Shown: positions 24,427-32,169 of the stretch, piece after piece | How positions within the stretch are numbered: the first letter of the stretch is position 1 | How the letters are laid out: each line of letters opens with the position of its first letter | Origin: Massilia niastensis DSM 21313 | GTDB lineage: Bacteria; Pseudomonadota; Gammaproteobacteria; Burkholderiales; Burkholderiaceae_D | Length of the DNA stretch: 64,000 nt | Reading direction: 5' to 3' | Assembly (NCBI RefSeq): GCF_000382345.1 | Contig: NZ_KB908085.1 | Location: 83,251 to 147,250 of the forward strand | The notes under the pieces: generated by a model | Told to the model about the DNA's origin: nothing | Database searches by the model: none | What the model saw: the letters and a program-made list of their open reading frames with translations, nothing else | Translations under genes and position numbers: made by a program

Positions 24427-25986
24427 TCAGGCGGCGCTGTCGTTGTTGTTGGTGTTGGCGGTCCAGCGCTCCCAGTTGGCGCGGTCCGCGGATTCGGCGT
24501 AGTCGCCGGCGTCTTCGGGTTTCAGGTGGTACCAGTCCAGCACCTCCGGCAGCGTCGGGCCGCCGCAATTGCCCTGGAAGATCTGGTGCACCGGCAGCCA
24601 GGCCTGCACGTACTTCTCCGGCTCGTCCTTGAAGATGTCGCAGCAGCCGTCCGAGCAGAAGTGGTAGCTGTCGCCCTTGTGCTTCGCTTCGCGGTAGCAG
24701 ATCTGCGTCGGGTCGCCCGGCTCGGGGAAGGCCATCGGGATCTGGCACACCTGGCACAGCATCGGCAGGCCAGGATTGGACCAGCGCTTGCCGGCCTTCT
24801 GCTGTTCCTGCCAGTAGCGCAGGCGCGGCAGGTAATGCTGTTCGAAGCTGTCCGGATACTGTTCCTTCAGCCATGCCAGCTCGCTTTCCTCCGGCACCCA
24901 GGTGTGGAAGGCGGCGGCGTGGTTGAAGTTGTAGAAGATCGACCAGGCGATGTGCGACAGGTGGTCCTTTTCCTGCGCGGCCTGCTCGTGGTACTTGGGC
25001 ATGCGTATTCCGTAGCGGGCCAGGTCCGCGAACAGGGCGCCGCCATTCTGCTCGAAGTAGATCTCCCAGGCTTCCTTCCAGCTCATCACGCGCTTCGGCA
25101 GCATGTAGTCCATCATCATCGACACCAGGGTGAGCAGGCGGTAGCCGCGCCAGAACCACTTGTCCACCCACTTCTGGATGATCGGCAGGTTGGCCGGATC
25201 CTGCTCCAGCATGAACTTCACGACTTCCAGGCCGAGCGTCATGTGGCGCGATTCGTCGGACTGGGCGGAGAAGCCGAAGGTGACGGTGGCCATGTCGCCG
25301 TTGTAGGCCGCGCCGGACATGAAGGGCATGAACAGCAGGTTGGTCAGCACGTATTCGAACGAGAACGAGATCGAGGTGATGAACTCGAACGGGCCGGCCG
25401 TCATCGCGTCCTCGAAGTAGGACTTGGGCACCGACAGGTACCACAGGCGGTCGTGCATGTGGCGCCAGTCCGCGAAGCCGTTGAAGAACTTGTTGTACTG
25501 GCTGATGGTGTGGACCTGGGTCTGGCAGTGGCGCAGTTCGTCCACCGACTGCATCTGGCAGGCCACGCGGGCGCCCGCGCCGCGCAGGTTGCGGCCGGCC
25601 ATGGCGAAGCCGCGGTGGGCGGCGTATTCCAGCGGCGAGACCCCGGTCAGGAACAGCTTGAGCGCGTTCACATAGCGCGCGTCCGTGACGTTCAGCTGGC
25701 CGTTGTTCTGCTGGAAGGCGTCGATGATGGCGTACAGCTTGCGCTCTTTCTCGGACTGGAATTTCCAGTAGGCGTCCATGGTCATGCGGAAGGGATCCTC
25801 CCAGCCGTCCCAGTTGTGGATGACGATGCCTTCGAATGTATCGTGCGGGAAGACGGCGTCCATCGCCTGGTAGCTGGTGTCCCAGCCCAGGTCGCGGGTC
25901 AGCAGGGCGTACTTGTCCTTCAAGGACATCTTGGCCGCCGGCTTGGCGGTCGCCTGGTCCGGCGCTGCCTTGGTTACGGTGTTCAT
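24427..25986 (-). CDS. dmpN: Phenol hydroxylase large (di-iron oxygenase) subunit P3
   Basis: A 519-residue alpha subunit of the bacterial multicomponent monooxygenase that converts phenol to catechol. The carboxylate-bridged di-iron ligands are visible as Glu120, Glu150, His153 (DELRH), Glu211, Glu245 and His248 (DESRH). A cysteine-rich C-terminal segment (CQVCQIP, CYREAKHKG, FCSDGCCDIF) matches the YHS-like region of DmpN. Length agrees with the family. A Glu/Gln-poor N-terminal extension of about 18 residues precedes MSLKDKYA. Confidence 0.95.
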   Translation of the reverse strand: MNTVTKAAPDQATAKPAAKMSLKDKYALLTRDLGWDTSYQAMDAVFPHDTFEGIVIHNWDGWEDPFRMTMDAYWKFQSEKERKLYAIIDAFQQNNGQLNVTDARYVNALKLFLTGVSPLEYAAHRGFAMAGRNLRGAGARVACQMQSVDELRHCQTQVHTISQYNKFFNGFADWRHMHDRLWYLSVPKSYFEDAMTAGPFEFITSISFSFEYVLTNLLFMPFMSGAAYNGDMATVTFGFSAQSDESRHMTLGLEVVKFMLEQDPANLPIIQKWVDKWFWRGYRLLTLVSMMMDYMLPKRVMSWKEAWEIYFEQNGGALFADLARYGIRMPKYHEQAAQEKDHLSHIAWSIFYNFNHAAAFHTWVPEESELAWLKEQYPDSFEQHYLPRLRYWQEQQKAGKRWSNPGLPMLCQVCQIPMAFPEPGDPTQICYREAKHKGDSYHFCSDGCCDIFKDEPEKYVQAWLPVHQIFQGNCGGPTLPEVLDWYHLKPEDAGDYAESADRANWERWTANTNNNDSAA

Positions 25987-26007
25987 TGCTTGTCTCCTTT
26001 GTTGTAT

Positions 26008-26280
26008 TCAGCGCCAGGCCAGCACGAACTGGTCTTCGGTTTCGTCGATGTTGCCGGCCAGTGAGATCAGGCCCAGCTGCAGTTCCTGCATGTCCCAGTT
26101 GCGGCCGATCAGGTCTTCGATGGTGGCGCGGTTGATCTCCAGGCGGCCCGGCGCATCGATCTTCACCATGGCCGGGTAGCGGTGCACGGTGGCGTGCGGG
26201 TTGTCGGCCTCGATGGCGTCGATGATGGAACGGGTGTCGTCGTTGGTCTGCAGGGCGATGAAGACGAGTTGGGTGCTCAC
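26008..26280 (-). CDS. dmpM: Phenol hydroxylase P2 (effector/coupling) protein
   Basis: A 90-residue cofactor-free regulatory protein of the MmoB/DmpM family needed for hydroxylase turnover. The start is GTG 26280, which overlaps the P1 stop (GTGA), with AAGGAG upstream. RPSII-like DDTRSIIDAIEADNP, the conserved DMQELQLGLISLAGNIDE near the C-terminus, and operon position support the call. Confidence 0.9.
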   Translation of the reverse strand: MSTQLVFIALQTNDDTRSIIDAIEADNPHATVHRYPAMVKIDAPGRLEINRATIEDLIGRNWDMQELQLGLISLAGNIDETEDQFVLAWR

Positions 26281-27284
26281 GATGCGGCTCCTTCGCGGGT
26301 GAGGCCAAGGGTGGCCAGGCGTTTCTCCAGCGGCGCCGAGACGGCCGCCAGCACGTCGCCGCCGTCCTCGCCGAACAGGCGGCCGGCGATGGGCGCCAGC
26401 GCGCCGGCGAAGCGGTCCAGCCATTCGAAGGCGAAGCGCGAGAGGACGGCTGCGTTGGCGCTGCTTTCCTGGGCGGCGGTCTTCACCACCGCATCGACCC
26501 AGCGGGTGGTCTCCGCGTACCACGCCTGCATGAAGTCGGTGGCCAGGGCGTAGGAGGGGCCGTGCCGGGTCGCCAGCTGGGTGTCGAGCTTCTGGTAGAA
26601 CAGCGGGTAGACCAGGGCGTCGAACACCAGGTTCTGCGCGACGAACAGCTCGAACCAGTCCTGGCGCACCAGCAGGTCTTCCACCGCATGGCGGGTGGGC
26701 TGCCATGCCGGGTCCTGCAGCCATGCGGCCTTGGCTGCGTCGACCGCGGGCTTGCCGCCGATGAGCAGGCCGATGCGGGTGAGGTACTGGGCCAGGGCCA
26801 GGCGGTCCATGGTGTGGAACATGGACGCTTCCGTGATGGCGGAGCCGTAGCCGTAGGCGGTGATGGACGCGTTGTTCATGTTGGCGGCCCACTCGGCATG
26901 CCGCAGCACGACCACGGTGGAGGCCAGCAGCTCCCTCACATCGTCGGGCAGGCTGGCCAGCAGGGCGCGCTGTTCGATGAACTCCAGGTTCCTTTCCATC
27001 GATTCCTGCTGGCGCGCGCGGGTGTTCACCCAGGTGCCGTAGTAGAACTGGCGCGGGTCCTTCAGCGCATACCAGTCCGCCATGACGACCGCGGTGCGGC
27101 GCCTGTCGTACAGCTCGTACTGCGGCTGCCACAGCGGGCGGTAATGGAAGCTGGTTTCAGGCTGCAGGTCGAACATCGCTTCCTGGTAGCGGGTGGCCGG
27201 CTTGTCCGCACCCAGCCGGCGGGCGATGTGGGCGAAGGTCTGCCGCACCGGCTTGATGCTGTCTGTCCGAATGTCGATTTGCAT
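26277..27284 (-). CDS. dmpL: Phenol hydroxylase P1 (beta oxygenase) subunit
   Basis: A 335-residue beta subunit of phenol hydroxylase, related in fold to the alpha subunit but lacking its di-iron motifs. The start MQIDIRTDSIKPVRQTF and RYQEAMFDLQPE are characteristic of DmpL. ATG 27284 was chosen over longer in-frame reading because it is preceded by a short spacer from P0. The stop overlaps the GTG of P2. Confidence 0.92.
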   Translation of the reverse strand: MQIDIRTDSIKPVRQTFAHIARRLGADKPATRYQEAMFDLQPETSFHYRPLWQPQYELYDRRRTAVVMADWYALKDPRQFYYGTWVNTRARQQESMERNLEFIEQRALLASLPDDVRELLASTVVVLRHAEWAANMNNASITAYGYGSAITEASMFHTMDRLALAQYLTRIGLLIGGKPAVDAAKAAWLQDPAWQPTRHAVEDLLVRQDWFELFVAQNLVFDALVYPLFYQKLDTQLATRHGPSYALATDFMQAWYAETTRWVDAVVKTAAQESSANAAVLSRFAFEWLDRFAGALAPIAGRLFGEDGGDVLAAVSAPLEKRLATLGLTREGAAS

Positions 27285-27295
27285 GCTGTTGTCTC

Positions 27296-27559
27296 CTAGG
27301 TGTTGTAGTCGCGGGCTGTTTCTGCGCTGCCCGGGACGCTGTCGTGCCAGTGGCGCCGTTCGTGCTCGAGCTGCGCGGGTGAGGCGTCCGGCAGGACGAT
27401 GGCGTGCTGCTGGCGCAGGAAGGCTTCGTATTGCGCCGGACGCATGGTGAGTTCCACGCACAGGTCCGGGTCGCCGATGGAAAATTCGAACTGCACCCAG
27501 CCGGCGTCGCGCGAGGTCACGCGCACGAAGCGGCTGGGTACGTGGGGTGCTTGATGCAT
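27296..27559 (-). CDS. dmpK: Phenol hydroxylase P0 assembly protein
   Basis: An 87-residue DmpK-like protein that is required for productive assembly of the hydroxylase but is not part of the active enzyme. I start at ATG 27559, next to a strong GGAGGAG; an in-frame GTG at 27589 would add ten residues. First gene of the operon, about 40 bases downstream of the sigma-54 promoter. FVRVTSRDAGWVQFEFSIGDP is the conserved core. Confidence 0.88.
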   Translation of the reverse strand: MHQAPHVPSRFVRVTSRDAGWVQFEFSIGDPDLCVELTMRPAQYEAFLRQQHAIVLPDASPAQLEHERRHWHDSVPGSAETARDYNT

Positions 27560-27597
27560 GTCTCCTCCTGTTTTTTCTGGTGCCGCCACAGCTGTTT

Positions 27598-27613
27598 AGC
27601 AATGCGCGTGCCA
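27598..27613 (-). promoter_or_regulatory. Sigma-54 promoter of the phenol hydroxylase operon
   Basis: Read on the minus strand: TGGCAC-GCGCA-TTGCT, a full match to TGGCAC-N5-TTGCW. Transcription would start near 27587, about 28 bases before the dmpK ATG. Typical for DmpR/XylR-controlled operons. Confidence 0.85.
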
Positions 27614-27678
27614 GGGAGGTAAGTCCTTGAATTTACAAGTGAAGCAGCGCCAGACCCCGGCTTGGGACAGCGCGCGGG

Positions 27679-27694
27679 TTCATGATTTCATGAG
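27679..27694 (-). promoter_or_regulatory. Candidate upstream activator site for DmpR-type regulator
   Basis: Minus strand CTCATGAAATCATGAA. It matches the site at 29843-29858 at 11 of 16 positions, and both are centred about 100 bases upstream of their predicted start sites (73-75 bases from the -24 GG). It resembles the reported XylR/DmpR consensus around TTGATCAATTGATCAA. Confidence 0.5.
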
Positions 27695-27701
27695 GTGCCG
27701 A

Positions 27702-28010
27702 GGCGGGGCCTTCAGCAAATGCGCAGGCAGGGGCGACGCCGGGCGCGGAAGAGCGACATTCAGGGTCAGGTCTGTCATTCGGACACCGATCGAGCACCTT
27801 TGCTCTATCTCAAAATGCTGAGTTTTTTATCCAAAACTCGTCAATGCTCGGCTCACAGTTGTCACCGGAACCTGCGCATCACGGACAATGTCGGAAAGAC
27901 GAAAAAGGTCTCAACATGCTTAGAACCGTTCTGAGATTTCGCAAGGCTTGTGCGTCCATGTCCGAATGACAGATCTGACCCCGAATGCCCTGGGGCGGGG
28001 CCTTCAAATG
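27702..28010. repeat. Short direct repeats flanking the second MITE copy
   Basis: GGCGGGGCCTTCA at 27702-27714 and again at 27994-28006; each is followed closely by AAATGCGC (with an extra GCA in the first). The arms bracket the element but are 40 and 7 bases away from its ends, so they are not a simple target duplication. Confidence 0.55.
27757..27987. mobile_element. 231-bp MITE-like element, copy 2
   Basis: Same length and orientation as the copy at 2663-2893, with no indels between the two. Its terminal inverted repeats match at 27 of 29 positions (27757-27785 and 27959-27987). It lies between the phenol hydroxylase promoter region and the regulator gene, about 145 bases upstream of the -24 box. 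Confidence 0.8.
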
Positions 28011-28023
28011 CGCGGGAGGGAAG

Positions 28024-28049
28024 AAAAACGCCCGGGGTGATGCCGGGCG
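28024..28049 (-). terminator. Intrinsic terminator of the phenol regulator gene
   Basis: Minus strand CGCCCGG / CCGGGCG stem with seven-base loop, followed by TTTTT (28028-28024). It directly follows the dmpR-like stop and shields the MITE and operon promoter. Confidence 0.8.
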
Positions 28050-28058
28050 GGCGGGGGC

Positions 28059-29798
28059 TTATTTGAGGCCGTTGAGCTTGTCCAGCCGATAGGCCAGTTG
28101 CGGACGCGTGATGCCGAGCAGGCGGGCGGCGTGGGTGATGTTGCCGTCGGCCTTGGCCATGGCGGTGCGGATCAGGCGCGCTTCGAGGCGGTTCAGGCTG
28201 AAGTCCTCGCCGAGCAGCCGTTCGCACAGTTCGTCGGGGCCGGCCTTCGCGGCAGGGGCGGGCGGCGCCTGCAGGCGGCCGGAAGGGGCGACGGCTTTCA
28301 TGCCGCCGGGTTCGGCCAGCGCGGGGAACAGCACGTGCACGTCGATCATCTGGTTGCTGTCGGTGAGGATGACGCCGCGCTCGATCATGTTCTCCAGTTC
28401 GCGGATGTTGCCCGGCCACTGGTAGTGCATCAGCGCCTGCATGGTCTTGTCCGAGACGCCCAGCGTGCGCTTGTTGTACATGGTGTTGTACTTGCTGATG
28501 AAGTGCTCCGTCAGCAGGGCGATATCATCGGTGCGCTCGCGCAGGGGCGGTATGTGGACCGGGTAGACGTTCAGGCGGTAGTACAGGTCGGCCCTGAACT
28601 TCCCCTTCGCCACGGCCTCTTTCAGGTCCTCGTTGGTGGCGGCCACGATGCGCACGTCGATCCTGTGGCTGTGCGTGCCGCCCACCCGTTCCAGTTCCCC
28701 TTCCTGCAGCACGCGCAGCAGCGAGGCCTGGGCGCGCGGGGACAGTTCGACCACTTCGTCGAGGAAGATGGTGCCCCGGTCGGCCCGCTCGAACTTGCCG
28801 GGGCGGCTGACCGCGGCGCCGGTATACGCGCCTTTCTCCACCCCGAACAGTTCCGCCTCGATCAGGTCCGGCGGGATGCAGGCGCAGTTGATCGCCACGA
28901 AGGGCTGGCCCGCGCGCGGCGAGGCGGCGTGCAGGCCGCGTGCGAACACTTCCTTGCCCACGCCGGTCTCGCCCAGCAGCAGCACATTGGCGCGGCTGGC
29001 GGCCGCGCGGCGTATCAGCTGGCTGGCTTCCCTGAAGGCGCGCGAGCGCCCGACGGAATTGGCCAGGGTGTCCTGCTTGCCGGCCCGGATGGTCTCCTGC
29101 AGTTCGCTTACCTGGCTTTGCAGGGCGAACAGCTCTTCGGCGATGGAATTGCGCAGCAGTAGCTGCTCCGTCTCGGCGTGGTCTTCCCATTCCTCGGCGG
29201 GCTTGCCGACGATTTCGCAGTGCGCGCTGCCGCAGCCGGCGCAGGCGACTTCCTTGTAGATGATGGGGCGGCCCATGAAGTAGGTGGTGTAGCCGCTGGC
29301 GTAGCCCAGCTGGCTCCAGCATACCGGATCCTTGCTGATGTCGTGATGCTGGAGGTAGACCTGGGCCTCGAAGGAATTGCGCCATTCGAAGCGGCCGAAG
29401 AAGCTTCCCTTGTCCAGGTCGAAATCCAGCTCCAGCGGAATGACGTGCACCAGCCCGCGTATGCTGTGCAGCTGCGGGCCCACCATGAAGGCCTCCTCGG
29501 TCGGCAGGTCGGGGCGCAGCTTGCGCGCGAGCTCCGCGTCGCGCAGGCCGGACTGGTACCCGAAGCGCATCAGCAGCGCGCGGGCGCGCTGGATGCCGAT
29601 GCTCTCCACCAGTTCATCGCGCAGCAGGCCCCAGGCGGCGGCCTGGTTGAGCATCACGCGCTGCTCGTGCAGCCAGATCGTGCCCTGGTCGGGATCGAAA
29701 CGGATCTGCGCCAGCAGATCCTCGTTGGATGGTAACTGCGGGGTCTCCACTGCAACGACTCCAGTTGGTTTATCAATCTTGTCGGGCAATGGTGCCAC
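28059..29798 (-). CDS. dmpR: Sigma-54-dependent phenol-responsive activator (DmpR/MopR type)
   Basis: A 579-residue enhancer-binding protein: XylR-type sensor domain (about 25-130), V4R domain to about 200, linker, AAA+ domain with Walker A GETGVGKE (276-283) and Walker B TIFLDE (343-348), and a C-terminal helix-turn-helix (NITHAARLLGITRPQLAYRL). With a constant offset of five residues, all four zinc ligands known from MopR line up (Cys160, Glu183, Cys186, Cys194), as do the phenol-pocket His111 and Trp139. The sigma-54 contact loop is GAYTGA rather than GAFTGA. It should sense phenols and activate both flanking sigma-54 promoters. An activator site 45 bases upstream of its start suggests autoregulation. 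Confidence 0.93.
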   Translation of the reverse strand: MAPLPDKIDKPTGVVAVETPQLPSNEDLLAQIRFDPDQGTIWLHEQRVMLNQAAAWGLLRDELVESIGIQRARALLMRFGYQSGLRDAELARKLRPDLPTEEAFMVGPQLHSIRGLVHVIPLELDFDLDKGSFFGRFEWRNSFEAQVYLQHHDISKDPVCWSQLGYASGYTTYFMGRPIIYKEVACAGCGSAHCEIVGKPAEEWEDHAETEQLLLRNSIAEELFALQSQVSELQETIRAGKQDTLANSVGRSRAFREASQLIRRAAASRANVLLLGETGVGKEVFARGLHAASPRAGQPFVAINCACIPPDLIEAELFGVEKGAYTGAAVSRPGKFERADRGTIFLDEVVELSPRAQASLLRVLQEGELERVGGTHSHRIDVRIVAATNEDLKEAVAKGKFRADLYYRLNVYPVHIPPLRERTDDIALLTEHFISKYNTMYNKRTLGVSDKTMQALMHYQWPGNIRELENMIERGVILTDSNQMIDVHVLFPALAEPGGMKAVAPSGRLQAPPAPAAKAGPDELCERLLGEDFSLNRLEARLIRTAMAKADGNITHAARLLGITRPQLAYRLDKLNGLK

Positions 29799-29842
29799 AG
29801 TTGCAGCGCCTCGTCAGCGGGCATTTTTTCGGCCCCCGGCGC

Positions 29843-29858
29843 CTGATCATTTGATGAA
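29843..29858. promoter_or_regulatory. Upstream activator site between regulator and transporter
   Basis: CTGATCATTTGATGAA, close to the XylR/DmpR-type inverted repeat (13 of 15 to TGATCAATTGATCAA). A related half-copy, AAATGATGAA, is at 29871-29880; TCATTTG and CAAATGA form inverted arms. It is centred near -100 of the promoter at 29922. Confidence 0.6.
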
Positions 29859-29921
29859 GCCAGCCTCACCAAATGATGAAGTGCCGGGCCGGGAACCGCG
29901 CCTATCCGCCCTGCGCAGGCA

Positions 29922-29937
29922 TGGCACGGTCGTTGCG
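29922..29937 (+). promoter_or_regulatory. Sigma-54 promoter of the outer-membrane transporter gene
   Basis: TGGCAC-GGTCG-TTGCG; only the last base departs from TTGCW. The predicted start near 29949 is about 29 bases before ATG 29978. Confidence 0.75.
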
Positions 29938-29977
29938 TACTCGTTTGCCGCCATGACAACACAACAGAGGAGACGAC

Positions 29978-30856
29978 ATGCAACGAACAACCATGATTGC
30001 ACCCGCACTGATGCTGGCTTGCGGCGCTGCCTGCGCCACGGAAGGCGCCGGCCTGGGGGTGTATCCCGACGGCCTGGAGAACTTCATGTCCGGCGCCCTG
30101 CCGCCGCCGGGCCTGTACGGCATCGCCTACGGCGGCCACCTGCGCTACGACTCGGTGCGCGACGGGGAAGGGAAGCGGGTGGACGTTCCCAACTTCGGGG
30201 TCCGGGTGGGCGTGGTCGCGCCGCGGCTGGTATGGGTGACCGGGCGCACCTTGCTGGGCGGGCAGTTGGCCTTCCATGCGGTGGCGCCGCTGCTGGACGT
30301 GGATGTGCGCGCCGGCGCCGGGCGCTGGAAGAGCAGCGGGCTGGGGGACATGACCTTCGGCGCGGCGCTCGGCTATCACGCCTCGCCCAGCCTGCACTAC
30401 CTGGTGTCGCTGGATGTGGTGGCGCCCACCGGCCGCTACGCGCGCGACGATCCTGCGAGCCTGGGTAAGAATGTGTGGACGGTGCAGCCGGTGCTGGCGC
30501 TCAGCTACGTCAAGGCGCGGGGATGGAACCTGGACCTGAAGGCCATGGTCGACTTCAACCGCAGCAACCGCGATACCGGTACCCGTTCGGGCCGCGCGCT
30601 GCACGCCGATTATGCGCTGGGCTGGGGCTTCGGGAATGGCTGGGTGGCGGGGCTGGGCGGGCATGGGTACCGGCAGTTCGGTGACGATACGGGGCCCGGC
30701 GCCGCGGGACGGGCGCGCGCCTTTGCGGTGGGGCCGGTGCTGAAGTACGACAGCGGCAAGGGATGGTTCCTGACCGCCAAGCTGCAGCGCGAGTTCGGGG
30801 TGCGCAACCGGCCGCGCGGGGAGCAGTTCCATGTGAAGGCCGTGCTGCCGCTGTAG
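29978..30856 (+). CDS. Outer-membrane transporter, SphA/phenol meta-pathway porin family
   Basis: A 292-residue beta-barrel protein of the Phenol_MetA_deg/SphA family, proteins associated with uptake of aromatic compounds. Signal peptide MQRTTMIAPALMLACGAACA, then ENFMSGALPPPGLYG, the family hallmark near the mature N-terminus, and repeated amphipathic strands ending in ...FHVKAVLPL. Divergent from the regulator and preceded by its own sigma-54 promoter and activator site, so it is probably induced with the phenol hydroxylase. Confidence 0.85.
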   Translation: MQRTTMIAPALMLACGAACATEGAGLGVYPDGLENFMSGALPPPGLYGIAYGGHLRYDSVRDGEGKRVDVPNFGVRVGVVAPRLVWVTGRTLLGGQLAFHAVAPLLDVDVRAGAGRWKSSGLGDMTFGAALGYHASPSLHYLVSLDVVAPTGRYARDDPASLGKNVWTVQPVLALSYVKARGWNLDLKAMVDFNRSNRDTGTRSGRALHADYALGWGFGNGWVAGLGGHGYRQFGDDTGPGAAGRARAFAVGPVLKYDSGKGWFLTAKLQREFGVRNRPRGEQFHVKAVLPL

Positions 30857-30941
30857 GAGGCGAGAACAGGGACCGCCATGGAAGTTGAGCTTGCGGAGCG
30901 ACTCGGCTAGGATGGTGGTCCCATATCAGCAGGAAGCACGC

Positions 30942-31538
30942 ATGGAACAGCAGGGCGCCTCGCACCAGGGCGCGGAGATGGTGGTGTTCGTCGGCGCCGA
31001 GTCGACCGGGAAGTCGACCCTGGCGCAGCATCTGGCGCATGAACTGCATGCCGGGTTCGTGCCCGAGATCGGGCGCTTCATCTGGGAGGAAAAGCAGGGC
31101 ATCCTGGATGCCGGCGACTATGTCGAGATCTCGGAGCGGCACCGCGAGGCCGAGGACGCCGCCGTCGCGGAGGCGGAGGGACCGTATGTGTTCGTCGATA
31201 CCAATGCGCTGACGACCCTGCTGCTCGGGCGCTGCTTCGGCCAGGTGCCGGAACCGGTCCCGCCGGCGCTGCTGCGCCATGCCGAGGACTGCCGCACGCG
31301 CTACCTGCACCATTTCGTCTGCGCCGACGACATCCCCTACGAGGAAGAGCCGGGCGTGCGCGAGAACGCCGGCTGGCGCTCACGCATCCAGCGGCTGGTG
31401 CTGGACGACCTGGCCGCGCGCGGCATCGCCCATACCGTCCTGACGGGCAGCGTGCAGGAACGCGCGGCGCGCGTCACCCGGGTGCTCGCCGCGCTGCGGG
31501 CGGCGCAGCGCGCAAGGTTTATTCCTGCGGCTGCCTGA
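30942..31538 (+). CDS. P-loop kinase related to the NadR ribosylnicotinamide kinase domain
   Basis: A 198-residue ATP-binding protein. The P-loop is GAESTGKST, followed by LAQHLA and FVPEIGRFIWEEKQG, a pattern shared with the C-terminal kinase domain of NadR and the AAA_28 group; YVFVDTNALTT is the second conserved acid region. It lacks the NadR DNA-binding and adenylyltransferase domains. I start at ATG 30942 with AGGAAG upstream. Possible nicotinamide riboside kinase; this is family inference. Its last 20 bases overlap the convergent gene. Confidence 0.7.
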   Translation: MEQQGASHQGAEMVVFVGAESTGKSTLAQHLAHELHAGFVPEIGRFIWEEKQGILDAGDYVEISERHREAEDAAVAEAEGPYVFVDTNALTTLLLGRCFGQVPEPVPPALLRHAEDCRTRYLHHFVCADDIPYEEEPGVRENAGWRSRIQRLVLDDLAARGIAHTVLTGSVQERAARVTRVLAALRAAQRARFIPAAA

Positions 31539-32100
31539 TCCCGAAGGTCGCCAGGTGGCGTTCGATCTCGAACACGTGCGGATCGGGCTTGCCCAGGTCG
31601 CGTAGCGCCTTGGCCAGCTCCAGCAGGTATTCGCTGTTCGGGCCACTCGGACCGCGCGCGCCCGCGATCTGGCGCGCGATGTCATGCTCGCTCGCCGGTC
31701 CGAGATAGGCTTCGTTCTCGTGGGTGGCGATATACACGATTCCCTCGGCGCTGCCGCCGTCCTCGAAATGCATCTCGGTCGCCAGGCGCAGGTAGCCGTT
31801 CTTCTCGCGGTGGTCGAGGTGGGCGAATTCTTCGGGCGTGACGAGGTAGGCCATGCCGTGGCAGCGGCCGCCGGGCTCCGGCGCCAGGGTCACGACCCGC
31901 CCCGGCGCGGTCTCGGTGCCGCGGTGGTCGTGCGAGCCCTGCCAGAAGCGGCGGGTCCAGCCGCCGATGCACGCCGGGCGGCGCTCGATGAAGGGGAAAT
32001 CGGCCTTGAAGATCAGCGAACCATAGCCGAACAGCCAGACACTGTCGTGGTTGTCGAACTTGTCCATGCGCTGGTTGATCGCAATGGTGTTGAGGGACAT
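31519..32100 (-). CDS. Gamma-glutamylcyclotransferase, ChaC-like
   Basis: A 193-residue protein with the WLFGYGSLIFKADFPF substrate loop of the gamma-glutamylcyclotransferase fold and ACIGGWTRRFWQGSHDHRGT, as in ChaC, which cleaves glutathione to 5-oxoproline and Cys-Gly. The catalytic glutamate is expected in LDHREKNGY. Start ATG 32100 is weakly supported; the downstream Met12 is possible. Confidence 0.85.
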   Translation of the reverse strand: MSLNTIAINQRMDKFDNHDSVWLFGYGSLIFKADFPFIERRPACIGGWTRRFWQGSHDHRGTETAPGRVVTLAPEPGGRCHGMAYLVTPEEFAHLDHREKNGYLRLATEMHFEDGGSAEGIVYIATHENEAYLGPASEHDIARQIAGARGPSGPNSEYLLELAKALRDLGKPDPHVFEIERHLATFGIRQPQE

Positions 32101-32169
32101 CGTGGATTCCGGCAAAAGACGATGCCCTGCATTGTAGCGCGGCCCTGCCGGCCTCACAGGACGGGCAGG

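Noticed and set aside
22970..26308. 1112-codon continuous minus-strand frame across the phenol hydroxylase genes
   Set aside because: Only its last 353 codons (dmpP) read as protein; the rest runs out of frame through P3 and P4, so no fusion protein is claimed.
27624..27637. CTTG-N6-CAAG inverted repeat near the dmpK promoter
   Set aside because: It lies at about -40 to -50, too close to the promoter for a sigma-54 activator site; probably chance.
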